Positions 15,028 through 25,349 of a stretch of 34,795 nucleotides of DNA are shown here, one piece after another (position 1 is the stretch's first letter; each line of letters starts with the position of its first letter). The position numbers were made by a program, and so were the translations under genes. The notes under the pieces are model-generated. The model made no database searches, was not told where the DNA came from, and was given only the letters and a program-made list of their open reading frames with translations. Origin of the DNA: Prevotella sp. (GTDB lineage Bacteria > Bacteroidota > Bacteroidia > Bacteroidales > Bacteroidaceae); the NCBI GenBank assembly GCA_017509155.1, contig JAFWQE010000226.1, forward strand, positions 1 through 34,795. The letters are read 5' to 3'.

Positions 15028-16842
15028 ATGAAGACCATCCATCTCTCAAGAACAACGCTGGCGGCACTGCTCATGGTGTCGCTCTTCAGCGCATGTAGGG
15101 ACGACAACGGCGACCCGAACGAAGGTCTGGGTCCACTGACTCCCTCGGAAAACGTATTCGGAAAAGCCAACGACACCTTCTCGGCCGAGGAATGGTATCC
15201 CGGCGGCGAGCTGGGAACCACCGACAAGGCCAGCTATTCAGCGGCCGCTCCTGCCGTAGAAAGGGTGCCTGGCATGGAGAACGACTTCAACGTGGGTGAA
15301 GATTTCTTCGAGCATCTCTACACCTTTGAACAGCAGCCCCGAAAAGGTCTCGGTCCGGCATGGGTGAGAAACAGCTGCATCGCCTGCCATCCTTCCTACG
15401 GGCATGGGAAGCGACAGACCGAGTATCGCGCCAATACCATCGGCAACGGCTACCTGCTTGTGGTCTACCATCCCAACGAAGCCTTCACCTCAGATGGCGT
15501 GCGCTACACCGTGGCGCCGTCGTCCTACATCTCTGAAGTGACCGGCATGCCGCAGACAGCCGCCATGAATCCCTTCAAGGCTCCGATAGACGAGAAGCAG
15601 ATAAGCATTGAATGGAAGAACGTAAACTCCATGCCCAGCGGACTCGCCATGGCGTTTCCCGACGGCGAGAAATACGAGCTTATCTACCCCGAAGTGAACA
15701 TTCCCGTGTCGGCCTTCAACACCAATCCGAAGCCAACGAACTATGAGGTGCGACTGGAGTCGACCATCGGACTCTACGGAACCGGCCTCATCGACGCCAT
15801 CAGCGACGAAGACATGCGCGAGCAATACCGGGCAGAGGCCGCCGCAGGTGTACAGCTGAACCCAGCCATGTGGGACAAAGCCGCCAACGACTTTGCGCCG
15901 ACAGCCTACTACAGCGCCCCCTACAACGACCTGGGAACCTTCCGCGGAAGCCACGGACCGGTGAAGAAGTTCACCTATGCCATGACACGCGGCTCGCTGC
16001 AAGACGGAGCCGGCGCCAACGCTATATGGAATATCACCAACGTGACCCGCAGCGACCGCCACTGGCTCTACACCACTCCGGCATGGGCCAAGGCACAAAG
16101 CGAGGACCAGGATGTCATCAGCTACATCAAGGAACACGGTTCGGCCGAGACCAGCATACTGCATCCCTACTATGCCGACGGCACCAACGAGGGCATCGCA
16201 CAGCGCGTGAACGAACTGCTGAGTACGTCGAGCATCGCCAAGAAAGAGACTTTCGAGAACTACCTGCTGAAGGGCTGGCCCTACAATGGTGAGGAAGAGA
16301 TGACCGACAAACAGTACTATCAGTTCATGGTTTGGCACCGCGGACTGGCCGTTCCCGCCGCCCGCGACCTGGACAAGGAGAACGTGAAGCGCGGCAAGAA
16401 GCTCTTCACCGAACTGGGTTGCACCTACTGTCACCGCTCGTCGTGGAAGACCGGCGACGACAACATGTGGGTGGACGCCGCCACAAAAGCCTATGCCGAT
16501 GCCAACGGACTGGCAAAGGACGGCGACTACACCAGGCTTTTGCCCAAGTACGCCTACCAGACTATCTGGCCCTATACCGACATGGTGCAGCACCGTTTGT
16601 TTATGATTAACGACATCCGCACTGGCTGGTGCCGCACCACTCCGCTGTGGGGACGCGGCCTTTCGCAACTGCTTACCGGCGCGAGCGACCGCCTTCACGA
16701 CTGCCGCGCACGCAACGTTGTGGAGGCCATCATGTGGCACGGCTACTCGAAAGACAGCGATGCCTACCGAAGCACGCTGAAGTTCTACAACCTGCCGAAG
16801 GAAGACCGCGACGCCGTGGTGGCCTTCATTGAGGCCATTTAG
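15028..16842 (+). CDS. Di-haem oxidoreductase-family (DUF1111) lipoprotein
   Basis: A 604-residue protein of the di-haem oxidoreductase / putative peroxidase family (MauG/CcpA relatives). The lipoprotein signal ends at FSAC (Cys23), followed by RDDNGDPNEG, an acidic probable surface-export tail. Two covalent haem motifs are present: CIACH (Cys117-His121) and CTYCH (Cys465-His469). The C-terminal family block TPLWGRGLSQ and the following GASDRLHDCRARNVVEAIMWHG are intact. It should move electrons or reduce peroxide outside the inner membrane. It depends on cytochrome c maturation, and the next gene encodes such a synthase. It follows the imelysin gene by 151 bp containing a hairpin, probably in one transcript. 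Confidence 0.93.
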   Translation: MKTIHLSRTTLAALLMVSLFSACRDDNGDPNEGLGPLTPSENVFGKANDTFSAEEWYPGGELGTTDKASYSAAAPAVERVPGMENDFNVGEDFFEHLYTFEQQPRKGLGPAWVRNSCIACHPSYGHGKRQTEYRANTIGNGYLLVVYHPNEAFTSDGVRYTVAPSSYISEVTGMPQTAAMNPFKAPIDEKQISIEWKNVNSMPSGLAMAFPDGEKYELIYPEVNIPVSAFNTNPKPTNYEVRLESTIGLYGTGLIDAISDEDMREQYRAEAAAGVQLNPAMWDKAANDFAPTAYYSAPYNDLGTFRGSHGPVKKFTYAMTRGSLQDGAGANAIWNITNVTRSDRHWLYTTPAWAKAQSEDQDVISYIKEHGSAETSILHPYYADGTNEGIAQRVNELLSTSSIAKKETFENYLLKGWPYNGEEEMTDKQYYQFMVWHRGLAVPAARDLDKENVKRGKKLFTELGCTYCHRSSWKTGDDNMWVDAATKAYADANGLAKDGDYTRLLPKYAYQTIWPYTDMVQHRLFMINDIRTGWCRTTPLWGRGLSQLLTGASDRLHDCRARNVVEAIMWHGYSKDSDAYRSTLKFYNLPKEDRDAVVAFIEAI

Positions 16843-16863
16843 TGATAGGATGTGTCGGGGGAA

Positions 16864-16990
16864 TCGGGAGTTTGGGAGTTTTGGAGTGTGGGAGTTTGGA
16901 CGTTAGTCCGGTACATGACAAGCCTTCACGGGAAGAAACAATCGTCCAGACTCCCAGACTTCCAAACACCTAAGCTCCCAAACACTGCCA
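16864..16990. repeat. Long imperfect inverted repeat of GGGAGTTTGGAG type
   Basis: The left arm (about 16864-16901) holds repeated GGGAGTTT and GGAGTGTGGGAGTTTGGA; the right arm (about 16944-16986) holds TCCAGACTCCCAGACTTCCA and CTCCCAAACA. They fold into a long hairpin with a central loop of about 40 nt between the di-haem and cytochrome c synthase genes. Confidence 0.7.
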
Positions 16991-17039
16991 CCCACACATT
17001 CCCTACAGTCTAATAGAATCAACAAATAACAAAAGCATT

Positions 17040-19337
17040 TTGAGATACACAAAGCACATAGTCGCCGTTCTCTACACGCTGATCATAGTGTGTATGGGAG
17101 CGGCGACTATCATTGAGAAGTACAAGGGCACCGGCTATGTGGCCGAGAACGTCTATGGTGCCTGGTGGTTCATTGCCCTCTGGGCACTGTTGGTGGCCGC
17201 CGGTGTGACCTGGATGCTGCACCGGCGCATGAAGAAGGCGTCGGCCGTGGTGCTCCATCTCTCCTTTGTGGTCATCCTCGCCGGGGCTTTGCTCACCCAT
17301 CTGACGTCGCATCAGGGCACCGTCCACCTGCGTCTGGGCGAGACCACCACGACCTATCTCGCCACCGACGGCCACACCTACGTCGAGCGCCCCCTGCCCT
17401 TCCCCCTGCGGCTCGACACGTTCCGCATCAGCTATCACGAGGGAACGCGCGCCGCCGCCGACTACATCAGCCGGTTCAGCATCATGACCAACGACGGAGA
17501 ACAGACCGGCATGGTGTCGATGAACCGCATCTTCAGCCACGCCGGCACGCGCTTCTACCAGAGCAGCTACGACGAAGACCTGCGCGGCAGCTATCTCTCC
17601 ATGAACAGCGACCCGTGGGGAATCCCCGTCACCTACACCGGCTACGCCCTGCTCTTCGTGGGTCTGCTGTGGATGCTTCTGGACCCCAAGGGCGACTATC
17701 GCCAGCTGTTGCGGTCGCCGGGTCTGCGGCGCGGCGCGCTGATGGCGACGCTGCTGCTGACCAGCGGCCATCTGTCTGCGAGCGCCGAAAGCCAGACGAC
17801 GCCGCCCACGCTGTCGACAGAGTCGGCCAGACTCTTCGGACAGCTCTACATGGACTACAACGACCGCATCTGTCCCGTGCAGACTTTCGCGCTCGACTTC
17901 ACCAAGAAGCTCTGCGGAAAGCGCAGCTATCGCGGACTGTCGGCCGAACAAGTGCTGGCCGGCTTCATCTTCTGGAGCCACGAATGGAGCCGCGAGCCCA
18001 TCATCAAGGTGAAGAGCGGCGAACTGCGCGAGGCCGCACAGCTGGCGCCGTTCTGCTCGGTCGACGACCTCTTCAGTGCGGCTGACGGCTACAGGCTCGG
18101 CCCGATGCTCGGAGAGTATTATCGGGGCAACCACGACAAACTGCACCAGGAGGTGATGAAGATGGACGACCGTCTGCAGCTCATCATGCAACTGCGCCAG
18201 GGACCGCCGCTGCGCCTGTTTCCCGCCACCGTCAGTCTGCCCGGCGACTCGCTCACCGCGGGCCACGGCAAACAGCTGTCGTGGTATGCGCCAACCGACG
18301 ACCTGCCCGCCACGATGGAGCCCGAACGGCGACAGTACATACAGAGCATCTTCGGCATCATGACCGAAGCCGCCCGTCAGGGAAACACCGCCCGCCTCGA
18401 CGAAGCGCTCGCCAAGCTGCAGCGATACCAGAAAACCTACGGCGGAACGTCCATCCCCTCGCCCACGAAGACGCAGGCGGAGCACCTCTACAACGCCATT
18501 CCCTTTGCCACCATCCTCTTCATGGTGAACCTCACGCTGGGACTGCTGCTGCTCTTCTACTTCATCCGCCAGGCCATAACGAGGCCGGAAGCCCAGCCAG
18601 CAGCAAAGTCCTCGCCATTGTCATTCCGTCGCATCGCATCCTTTCTGCTCTGTCTTTCGTGGCTGGCACTGACGCTCTGCCTGGCGCTCCGCTGGATCAT
18701 CTCGGGCACCATCCCCATGAGCAACGGCTACGAAACGATGCTCCTCATGGCGTGGTTCATCATGTTGGTGAGCCTGTTCACCCAGCGTCACTTCCCCATC
18801 ATACTCTGTTTCGGCTTCCTCATGTCGGGATTCTTCCTGCTGGTGAGCCACATTTCGCAGATGGACCCGCAGATCACCCACCTGATGCCCGTCCTGTCGT
18901 CGCCCTTGCTCACCATCCACGTGAGCATCATCATGATGGCTTTCGCCCTGCTGGCCCTGACCTTCATCTGCGGACTCACGGCATTGCTGCTCTCCATGTT
19001 CACCGCCCACCGGTCGCGTCTTGCGTCTCACCTCGCGTCGCTCGCCCTGCTCAGCCGCCTGTTCCTCTATCCTGCCCTCGCCTGACTGGGGTTCGGCATC
19101 TTCATCGGTGCCATCTGGGCCAACGTGTCGTGGGGCACCTACTGGAGCTGGGACCCGAAGGAAACGTGGGCGCTCATCACCTTCATGGTCTATGCCGTGG
19201 CTGTTCACGACCGCTCCCTGCCTTTCCTGCGCCGCCCCATGGGCTATCATCTCTACGTCACCCTGGCCTTCCTCACCATCCTCATGACCTATTTCGGGGT
19301 GAACTACTTCCTCGGCGGCATGCACTCCTACGCGTAA
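17040..19337 (+). pseudogene. Fused ResB/CcsA cytochrome c synthase with internal TGA
   Basis: A CcsBA-type synthase that carries haem across the inner membrane and attaches it to CxxCH cytochromes. The N-terminal ResB-like part has segments at about 9-25, 39-58 and 66-86 (VVLHLSFVVILAGALLTHL) and a large periplasmic domain. The C-terminal CcsA-like part has multiple helices and the conserved SNGYETMLLMAWF. A TGA at 19083-19085 (codon 682) interrupts the frame, and the same frame continues for 83 codons with WANVSWGTYWSWDPKETWAL, the WWD haem-handling motif. Both sides are in frame, so this is a nonsense codon rather than a frameshift. The start is TTG at 17040, since no ATG fits. Truncation would remove WWD and should inactivate the enzyme, unless TGA is read through or is an assembly error. 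Confidence 0.85.
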
Positions 19338-19416
19338 TGGCGCTCGTTTCCAACAAGTCTTTGTCCCCACTTTTTCCGTCTCCTCCCACAGGTTTTTCCC
19401 TTTCAAACCGGCAAAG

Positions 19417-19485
19417 TTGAAAATCTTGGGAGTTTTACATTGAAAATCTTGGGAATTTTATGTTGAAAATCATGGGAATTTTGTA
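19417..19485 (+). repeat. Three 23-bp direct repeats in the ATPase promoter
   Basis: Units lie at 19417, 19440 and 19463, each starting TTGAAAATC.TGGGA.TTTT. They have two to five differences. The last one runs into the -7 box, so they look like operator-type sites. Confidence 0.85.
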
Positions 19486-19491
19486 TCTTTG
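19484..19491 (+). promoter_or_regulatory. -7 box of the AAA/DUF4143 ATPase gene
   Basis: TATCTTTG, 19 bp before the ATG, with a TTG (19463-19465) 18 bp upstream inside the third direct repeat. Confidence 0.65.
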
Positions 19492-19510
19492 CACCCAAAA
19501 CAGCAACATT

Positions 19511-20776
19511 ATGTATTATCAAAGACTCATAGAAAAGGAAATAGAACTGAAACTGAGGACATCGGGAGCCGTGGTCGTTGCCGGGCCAAAGTTCTGCGGA
19601 AAGACGACAACCTGTATGCGCTATCAGAAGAGTTTCGTCAAGCTCAACACGAGGCAAGCCATCAACATGGCACGAATGGACTCAAAGGCCGTGCTGAACG
19701 GAGAAAAGCCAAGGCTGATAGACGAATGGCAAAAGGCTCCAGACATCTGGAACCAGATTAAAGACGACCTGGATTTCGACTACCAGTTCGGCAAATACAT
19801 TCTGACCGGAAGTTCCACTCCGGCCGACAAAACGGAAGTACATCACAGTGGAGCCGGCAGAATCACCCCGATAAAAATGCGTCCTATGTCCTTGTGGGAG
19901 TCAAAAGAGTCGAAGGGAACGGTGTCGCTCGCCAGCCTTTTCGATGGAGGCTCGGACTTTCCTTGGGACATGAACACCGAGTTTACGTTAGACGACGTGG
20001 CATTTCTCGTATGCCGAGGCGGATGGCCGATTTCAGTTCTCGCCCCCAAGGACATTGCGCTGGAAGTGACAAAGAACTACTATAGCAGCCTGTTCGTTTT
20101 TGAAGACAGCGAGAACGAACGGTTCCGAAACAAGCGCCCCGAGGTGATGAGGATGATTCTCAGAAGCTATGCGCGGAACATTTCCACCGAAGCAGCCGTC
20201 TCGACGATTATTTCTGACGTACGCCAAAGCAACGAACGCACGATGGACACAAAGACTTTCGACGACTACATGGAAGCGCTGAAGGACATCTATATCATCG
20301 AGGACATGGAGGCTTGGAACCCAGACATCAGGTCGAAGACCTCCATCAGGAGCACGCCGACAAGGCATTTCGTCGACACCTCTATAGCCTGCCGCTCACT
20401 GGGTGTTGGCCCCGAGGACCTGAAAAAAGACCTGGAAAGCTTTGGCCTGTTCTTCGAGGACTTCGCCGTCAGAGACCTCTCCGTCTATGCCAATACGCTG
20501 GGTGGCACCGTGAAGCACTACAGAGACAATGCAGGGCTGGAGTGCGATGCGGTGGTACATCTGGAAGACGGAAGATGGGGCGGCATAGAAATAAAACTTG
20601 GCGGTGACCACCTGATAGAAGAAGGAGCAAAGTCGCTGAAAAGGCTTCGCGACAAAATTGCAGAGAAGAGCAACGAGAAAGCCCCCTCATTCATGATGGT
20701 GCTCACTGCCGTAGGTGGCGCCTACAAACGGGAAGACGGCGTGTTTGTCGCACCAATCAACCTGCTGAAACCTTAG
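19511..20776 (+). CDS. AAA_14/DUF4143-family ATP-binding protein
   Basis: A 421-residue protein of the common but poorly understood AAA_14 plus DUF4143 family. Walker A is GPKFCGKTT (25-33), Walker B is the RLIDEWQ segment (about 69-75), and sensor-1 is YILTGSS. The C-terminal domain has ECDAVV and, after about 12 residues, GIEIKLGG: an acidic residue followed by E-x-K, as in PD-(D/E)xK nuclease folds. The start at 19511 (MYYQRLIEKEI) is typical; the frame is open further upstream but through promoter and repeats. It is a single-gene unit, probably accessory. Proposed roles for such proteins (antitoxin-like or defence) are unproven. Confidence 0.9.
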   Translation: MYYQRLIEKEIELKLRTSGAVVVAGPKFCGKTTTCMRYQKSFVKLNTRQAINMARMDSKAVLNGEKPRLIDEWQKAPDIWNQIKDDLDFDYQFGKYILTGSSTPADKTEVHHSGAGRITPIKMRPMSLWESKESKGTVSLASLFDGGSDFPWDMNTEFTLDDVAFLVCRGGWPISVLAPKDIALEVTKNYYSSLFVFEDSENERFRNKRPEVMRMILRSYARNISTEAAVSTIISDVRQSNERTMDTKTFDDYMEALKDIYIIEDMEAWNPDIRSKTSIRSTPTRHFVDTSIACRSLGVGPEDLKKDLESFGLFFEDFAVRDLSVYANTLGGTVKHYRDNAGLECDAVVHLEDGRWGGIEIKLGGDHLIEEGAKSLKRLRDKIAEKSNEKAPSFMMVLTAVGGAYKREDGVFVAPINLLKP

Positions 20777-20842
20777 GAAACCGGCGGATTGGAAGCGGTA
20801 ACTTGCCGCTTTCCCGCCTTCATTTCGCCGTTTTCGAGAAAC

Positions 20843-20930
20843 AAGGCCAATGGATTCGTTCAACGATTCCATTGATTTTGTTCAACAAATCCATTGGTTT
20901 TGCTGAACGATTCCAATGGATTTGTTTCAG
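20843..20930. repeat. Tandem array of four degenerate 22-bp units
   Basis: Units lie at 20843, 20865, 20887 and 20909, of the same family as the array at 9826 (GATTCCATTGATTTTGTTCA and relatives). They are preceded by CGCCGTTTTCGAGAAACAA, matching the leader of the other array. It lies 66 bp after the ATPase stop. Confidence 0.9.
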
Positions 20931-22640
<1,710 letters not shown>

Positions 22641-22674
22641 GAAAGGGGGAAACCCACAACGGGACGACCTAACA

Positions 22675-22800
22675 CCCACCCCGGCCCTCCCGAAGGGAGG
22701 GAGTTCTGAGGCGGGAAAACACACCCCGACCCTCCCAAAGGGAGGGAGTGCAAAGGCGGGAAAACCCACCCCGGCCCTCCCGAAGGAGGGAGCGCAAAGG
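22675..22800 (+). repeat. Hairpin repeat block A (three units) after eno
   Basis: Three units of about 45 bp of the form CCCACCCCGGCCCTCCCGAA then GGGAGGGAG..C..AGGCG. Each forms a CCCTCCC/GGGAGGG hairpin. The third has lost one G. The block starts 34 bp after the eno stop. Confidence 0.9.
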
Positions 22801-22891
22801 CGCAGGGGACGGTTTGGACGTCTTAGAGTGAAAGGAGGAAAAATGAAAAGCGTGTTTTTAATTAGGCGCTAAATATTAATTATGCACAAAG

Positions 22892-22928
22892 AAGGTCACA
22901 TCCTGTATTAGGGTGTGACCTTTTTATA
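22892..22928 (+). terminator. Rho-independent terminator between repeat blocks A and B
   Basis: AAGGTCACA (22892-22900) pairs with TGTGACCTT (22914-22922), followed by TTTTATAT. It lies 250 bp past the eno stop, so block A would be in the eno transcript. Confidence 0.85.
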
Positions 22929-22937
22929 TAGTTAAAA

Positions 22938-23146
22938 CCCACCCCGACCCTCCCAAAGGGAGGGGGCGCAATGGCGGAAATACCCACCCCGACCCTCCCG
23001 AAGGGAGGGAGCGCAATGGCGGAAATACCCACCCCGGCCCTCCCGAAGGGAGGGGGCGCAATGGCGGAAAAACCCACCCCGACCCTCCCAAAGGGAGGGA
23101 GCGCAATGGCGGAAAAACCCACCCCGGCCCTCCCGAAGGGAGGGGG
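22938..23146 (+). repeat. Hairpin repeat block B (five exact-period 45-bp units)
   Basis: Units begin at 22938, 22983, 23028, 23073 and 23118. Each reads CCCACCCCG.CCCTCCC.AA, GGGAGGG.GCGCAATGGCGG and A-rich ends. The complementary strand has GGGAGGG..GGGGTGGG. The period is a multiple of three, so three frames stay open on the minus strand, but there is no coding character. Confidence 0.95.
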
Positions 23147-23213
23147 CAAGGGGGCAAAAGGGCCATGAAAGGATGAGTTTCGGGAGTCCCAGAATCACAT
23201 TTCCGGCACGGAT

Positions 23214-23466
23214 CTCCCTCCCTGTGGGAAGGCTAGGATGGGTGTTAAAGCTTTTGCCTCCCTCCCTTTGGGAGGGTTGGGGTGGGTATGAAGGCTTCTG
23301 AACTCCCTCCCTTCGGGAGGGTTGGGGTGGGTTTAGGGCTTCTGAACTCCCTCCCTTCGGGAGGGTCGGGGTGGGTTTAGGGCTTTTGAACACCCTCCCT
23401 TCGGGAGGGTTGGGGTGGGTTTTCCCGCCTCTGAACTCCCTCCCTTTGGGAGGGCCGGGGTGGGTG
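23214..23466 (-). repeat. Hairpin repeat block C (six units, inverted orientation)
   Basis: Six units in the opposite orientation to blocks A and B, for example CTCCCTCCCTTCGGGAGGGT then TGGGGTGGG on the plus strand. They run up to one nucleotide before the stop codon of the RDD gene. The leftmost unit is the most degenerate. Confidence 0.92.
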
Positions 23467-23467
23467 T

Positions 23468-24190
23468 CTACACCGCATTCATATCATAATAGTAGTAATC
23501 GTGAAGGACGGTGTAGAGGAAACGCTCGTCGGAGACGGGGGAATCGATGGCGAGGAGCTGCTTCACCTTGGCGGCAAGCTGCGAGATGCGCTCCATGCGT
23601 TCGGCAGACTGAGGGTCGAGAGTGTTGGCAATGACCTCGGCCTGACGCTCGCTCAGGTCGGCAGCCTGCGGAAACGTGGGGCGGTAGTCGGCGGTGAGGT
23701 AGCTGTATTCCTCCAGACTCACCTCCAGGGCATGGTACTTGGCGCGCTTGATGACCATGGTGCCGGCCGCCATGTCGCCAAAGCGCTGCGTGTGCTCACT
23801 CAGCAACATGGGCAGCAGTCCGAGGCATCCCGTGGTGGGACCTTCCACCAGAAACACCAGCCAGCGCAGCAAGTAGGCACCAATGCCGGGCATGGAGCCG
23901 TCGGCCTTCACCACGCGGAGGCCCATGAGATACTTGCCAAGCGACTGCCCGTTGTTGAAAGTCTCCCACAGAAGGTCGTAGAGCAGCACCGGCAAAAAGA
24001 GGATGAAGCCTATCCACATCTCCGTCGACGAGTTCATATAGGGAAGCATTCCCATCAGGTAGAAATAGCCCACGAGGTAGATGACGACCACCACGCTGTC
24101 GACGATGCGCGCCACGATGCGCTCCCAGATGCTGGCGGGCGTCTGGGCAATCCTCACATACTGGCCGGTAACGATGTTTTTGTCTGCCAT
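23468..24190 (-). CDS. RDD-family membrane protein
   Basis: A 240-residue membrane protein. The RDD domain covers about residues 15-150: ERIVARIVDSVVVVIYLV (first helix, with Arg and Asp), helices at about 58-74 and 104-130, the conserved NNGQSLGKYLMGLRVVK, and QRFGDMAAGTMVIKR. A cytoplasmic helical tail of about 80 residues follows, ending in YYYYDMNAV. RDD proteins are often transport-related, but no substrate can be assigned. It is divergent from the SpoIIM-like gene with both promoters in a 157-bp gap, a pairing conserved in the MoxR/DUF58 clusters of Bacteroidetes. The start at 24190 is preferred over longer frames, which would contain the promoter at 24213. Confidence 0.9.
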   Translation of the reverse strand: MADKNIVTGQYVRIAQTPASIWERIVARIVDSVVVVIYLVGYFYLMGMLPYMNSSTEMWIGFILFLPVLLYDLLWETFNNGQSLGKYLMGLRVVKADGSMPGIGAYLLRWLVFLVEGPTTGCLGLLPMLLSEHTQRFGDMAAGTMVIKRAKYHALEVSLEEYSYLTADYRPTFPQAADLSERQAEVIANTLDPQSAERMERISQLAAKVKQLLAIDSPVSDERFLYTVLHDYYYYDMNAV

Positions 24191-24212
24191 TTCTTTTTTC
24201 CAAAATTTTCTG

Positions 24213-24251
24213 CAAAGATAATGCATTTCTGATAATTTTTTCTTACTTTTG
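24213..24251. promoter_or_regulatory. Divergent -7 boxes for the RDD and SpoIIM-like genes
   Basis: On the minus strand TATCTTTG (24220-24213) for the RDD gene; on the plus strand TACTTTTG (24244-24251) for the SpoIIM operon. They are 23 bp apart, so the two transcripts likely start back to back. Neither has a clear TTG at -33. Confidence 0.6.
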
Positions 24252-24347
24252 CACGAAATTATCTGAATCTTTTCTCGCCACGTCAAGAACCCTGCGCACC
24301 CGCCTTGACCCTGGCCCGATGGGAAAGCACTTTTTCCGCCGACTGAA

Positions 24348-25349
24348 ATGAAAGAAGTGAACTTCATACGCCGCCACATTGAAAAATGGCGCTACATGGA
24401 ACAGGCCGTCGACCACACCTTTCACCTGACGCCCGACGAGCTTGCCGAGGCCTACACAGAGCTGACGGCCGACCTGGCTTTTGCCCAGACGCACTTCCCG
24501 CAGTCGCGCATCACGCTCTATCTGAACAACCTTGCCGGTGCGCTCCACAACGAAATCTACAGCAACAAGCGCGAGAAGCGGTCGCGCATCGTGACATTCT
24601 GGACGCGCGAGGTTCCCCAGACCATGTGGGAATCGCGCCACCTGCTGCTCGTGTCGTTTGTGATTTTCGTGCTGAGCGCATTGGTTGGCGTGGTGTCAAC
24701 CATCGGCGACCCGGAGTTTCCGCGCATCATTCTGGGCGACGGCTATGTGGACATGACGCTCGACAACATCGCCCGCGGCGAGCCGATGGGCGTCTACGGC
24801 AGCGACGGCGAGACAGAGATGTTCCTTCAGATTACGCTCAACAACGTCCTGGTGTCGTTCCGCTGCTTCGCCATGGGACTGTTCACGTCCATCGGAACGG
24901 GGCTGGCGCTCTTCTACAACGGCATCATGGTGGGCAGTTTCCAGGAGTTTTTCCGCCAGCACGACCTGCTCTGGGAGAGCTCGCTGGCCATCTGGCTGCA
25001 CGGCACCATCGAGATTTCGAGCATCGTGGTGGCGGGAGCCGCCGGCCTGTCGCTCGGCAACGGCTTCCTGTTTCCCGGCACCTACAAGCGCATGGAGTCG
25101 TTTCGTCGCGGTGCGCTCCGCGGCATGAAGATTGTGGTGGGCACGGTTCCGCTGTTCATCATTGCCGGATTCATCGAGAGCTTCATCACCCGCCACACCG
25201 ACATTCACGACATGGTGCGCTTCACCGTCATCATTCTGTCGCTTGCATTCGTCCTCTACTACTTCGTATGGCTGCCGCGCCGGCTCTACGGACCGCAGAA
25301 GGGGCAGACAGACACTAACCATCAAAAAGAAAAAGAATTAGAGATATGA
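24348..25349 (+). CDS. SpoIIM-like (DUF95) membrane protein
   Basis: A 333-residue integral membrane protein of the stage II sporulation M superfamily, here in a non-sporulating Bacteroidales. It has a cytoplasmic N-terminus of about 95 residues (FIRRHIEKWRYMEQAVDHTF), then helices at about 100-118, 168-195, 215-240, 262-283 and 290-310. The conserved WLHGTIEISSIVVAGAAGL block is present. In Bacillus, SpoIIM takes part in peptidoglycan remodelling at the septum; in these clusters its role is unknown. First gene of a six-gene operon, it overlaps the next gene by 4 nt (ATGA). Confidence 0.9.
   Translation: MKEVNFIRRHIEKWRYMEQAVDHTFHLTPDELAEAYTELTADLAFAQTHFPQSRITLYLNNLAGALHNEIYSNKREKRSRIVTFWTREVPQTMWESRHLLLVSFVIFVLSALVGVVSTIGDPEFPRIILGDGYVDMTLDNIARGEPMGVYGSDGETEMFLQITLNNVLVSFRCFAMGLFTSIGTGLALFYNGIMVGSFQEFFRQHDLLWESSLAIWLHGTIEISSIVVAGAAGLSLGNGFLFPGTYKRMESFRRGALRGMKIVVGTVPLFIIAGFIESFITRHTDIHDMVRFTVIILSLAFVLYYFVWLPRRLYGPQKGQTDTNHQKEKELEI

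Noticed and set aside
19083-19085. TGA read as selenocysteine
   Set aside because: CcsA has no Sec or Cys at this site and no selenocysteine insertion context was recognised. A nonsense change or error is simpler.
22880-23393. Overlapping minus-strand frames with peptide repeats such as PPFGRAGVGF
   Set aside because: They arise because the 45-bp hairpin unit is a multiple of three and lacks stops. All three frames stay open, so there is no frame-specific coding signal.
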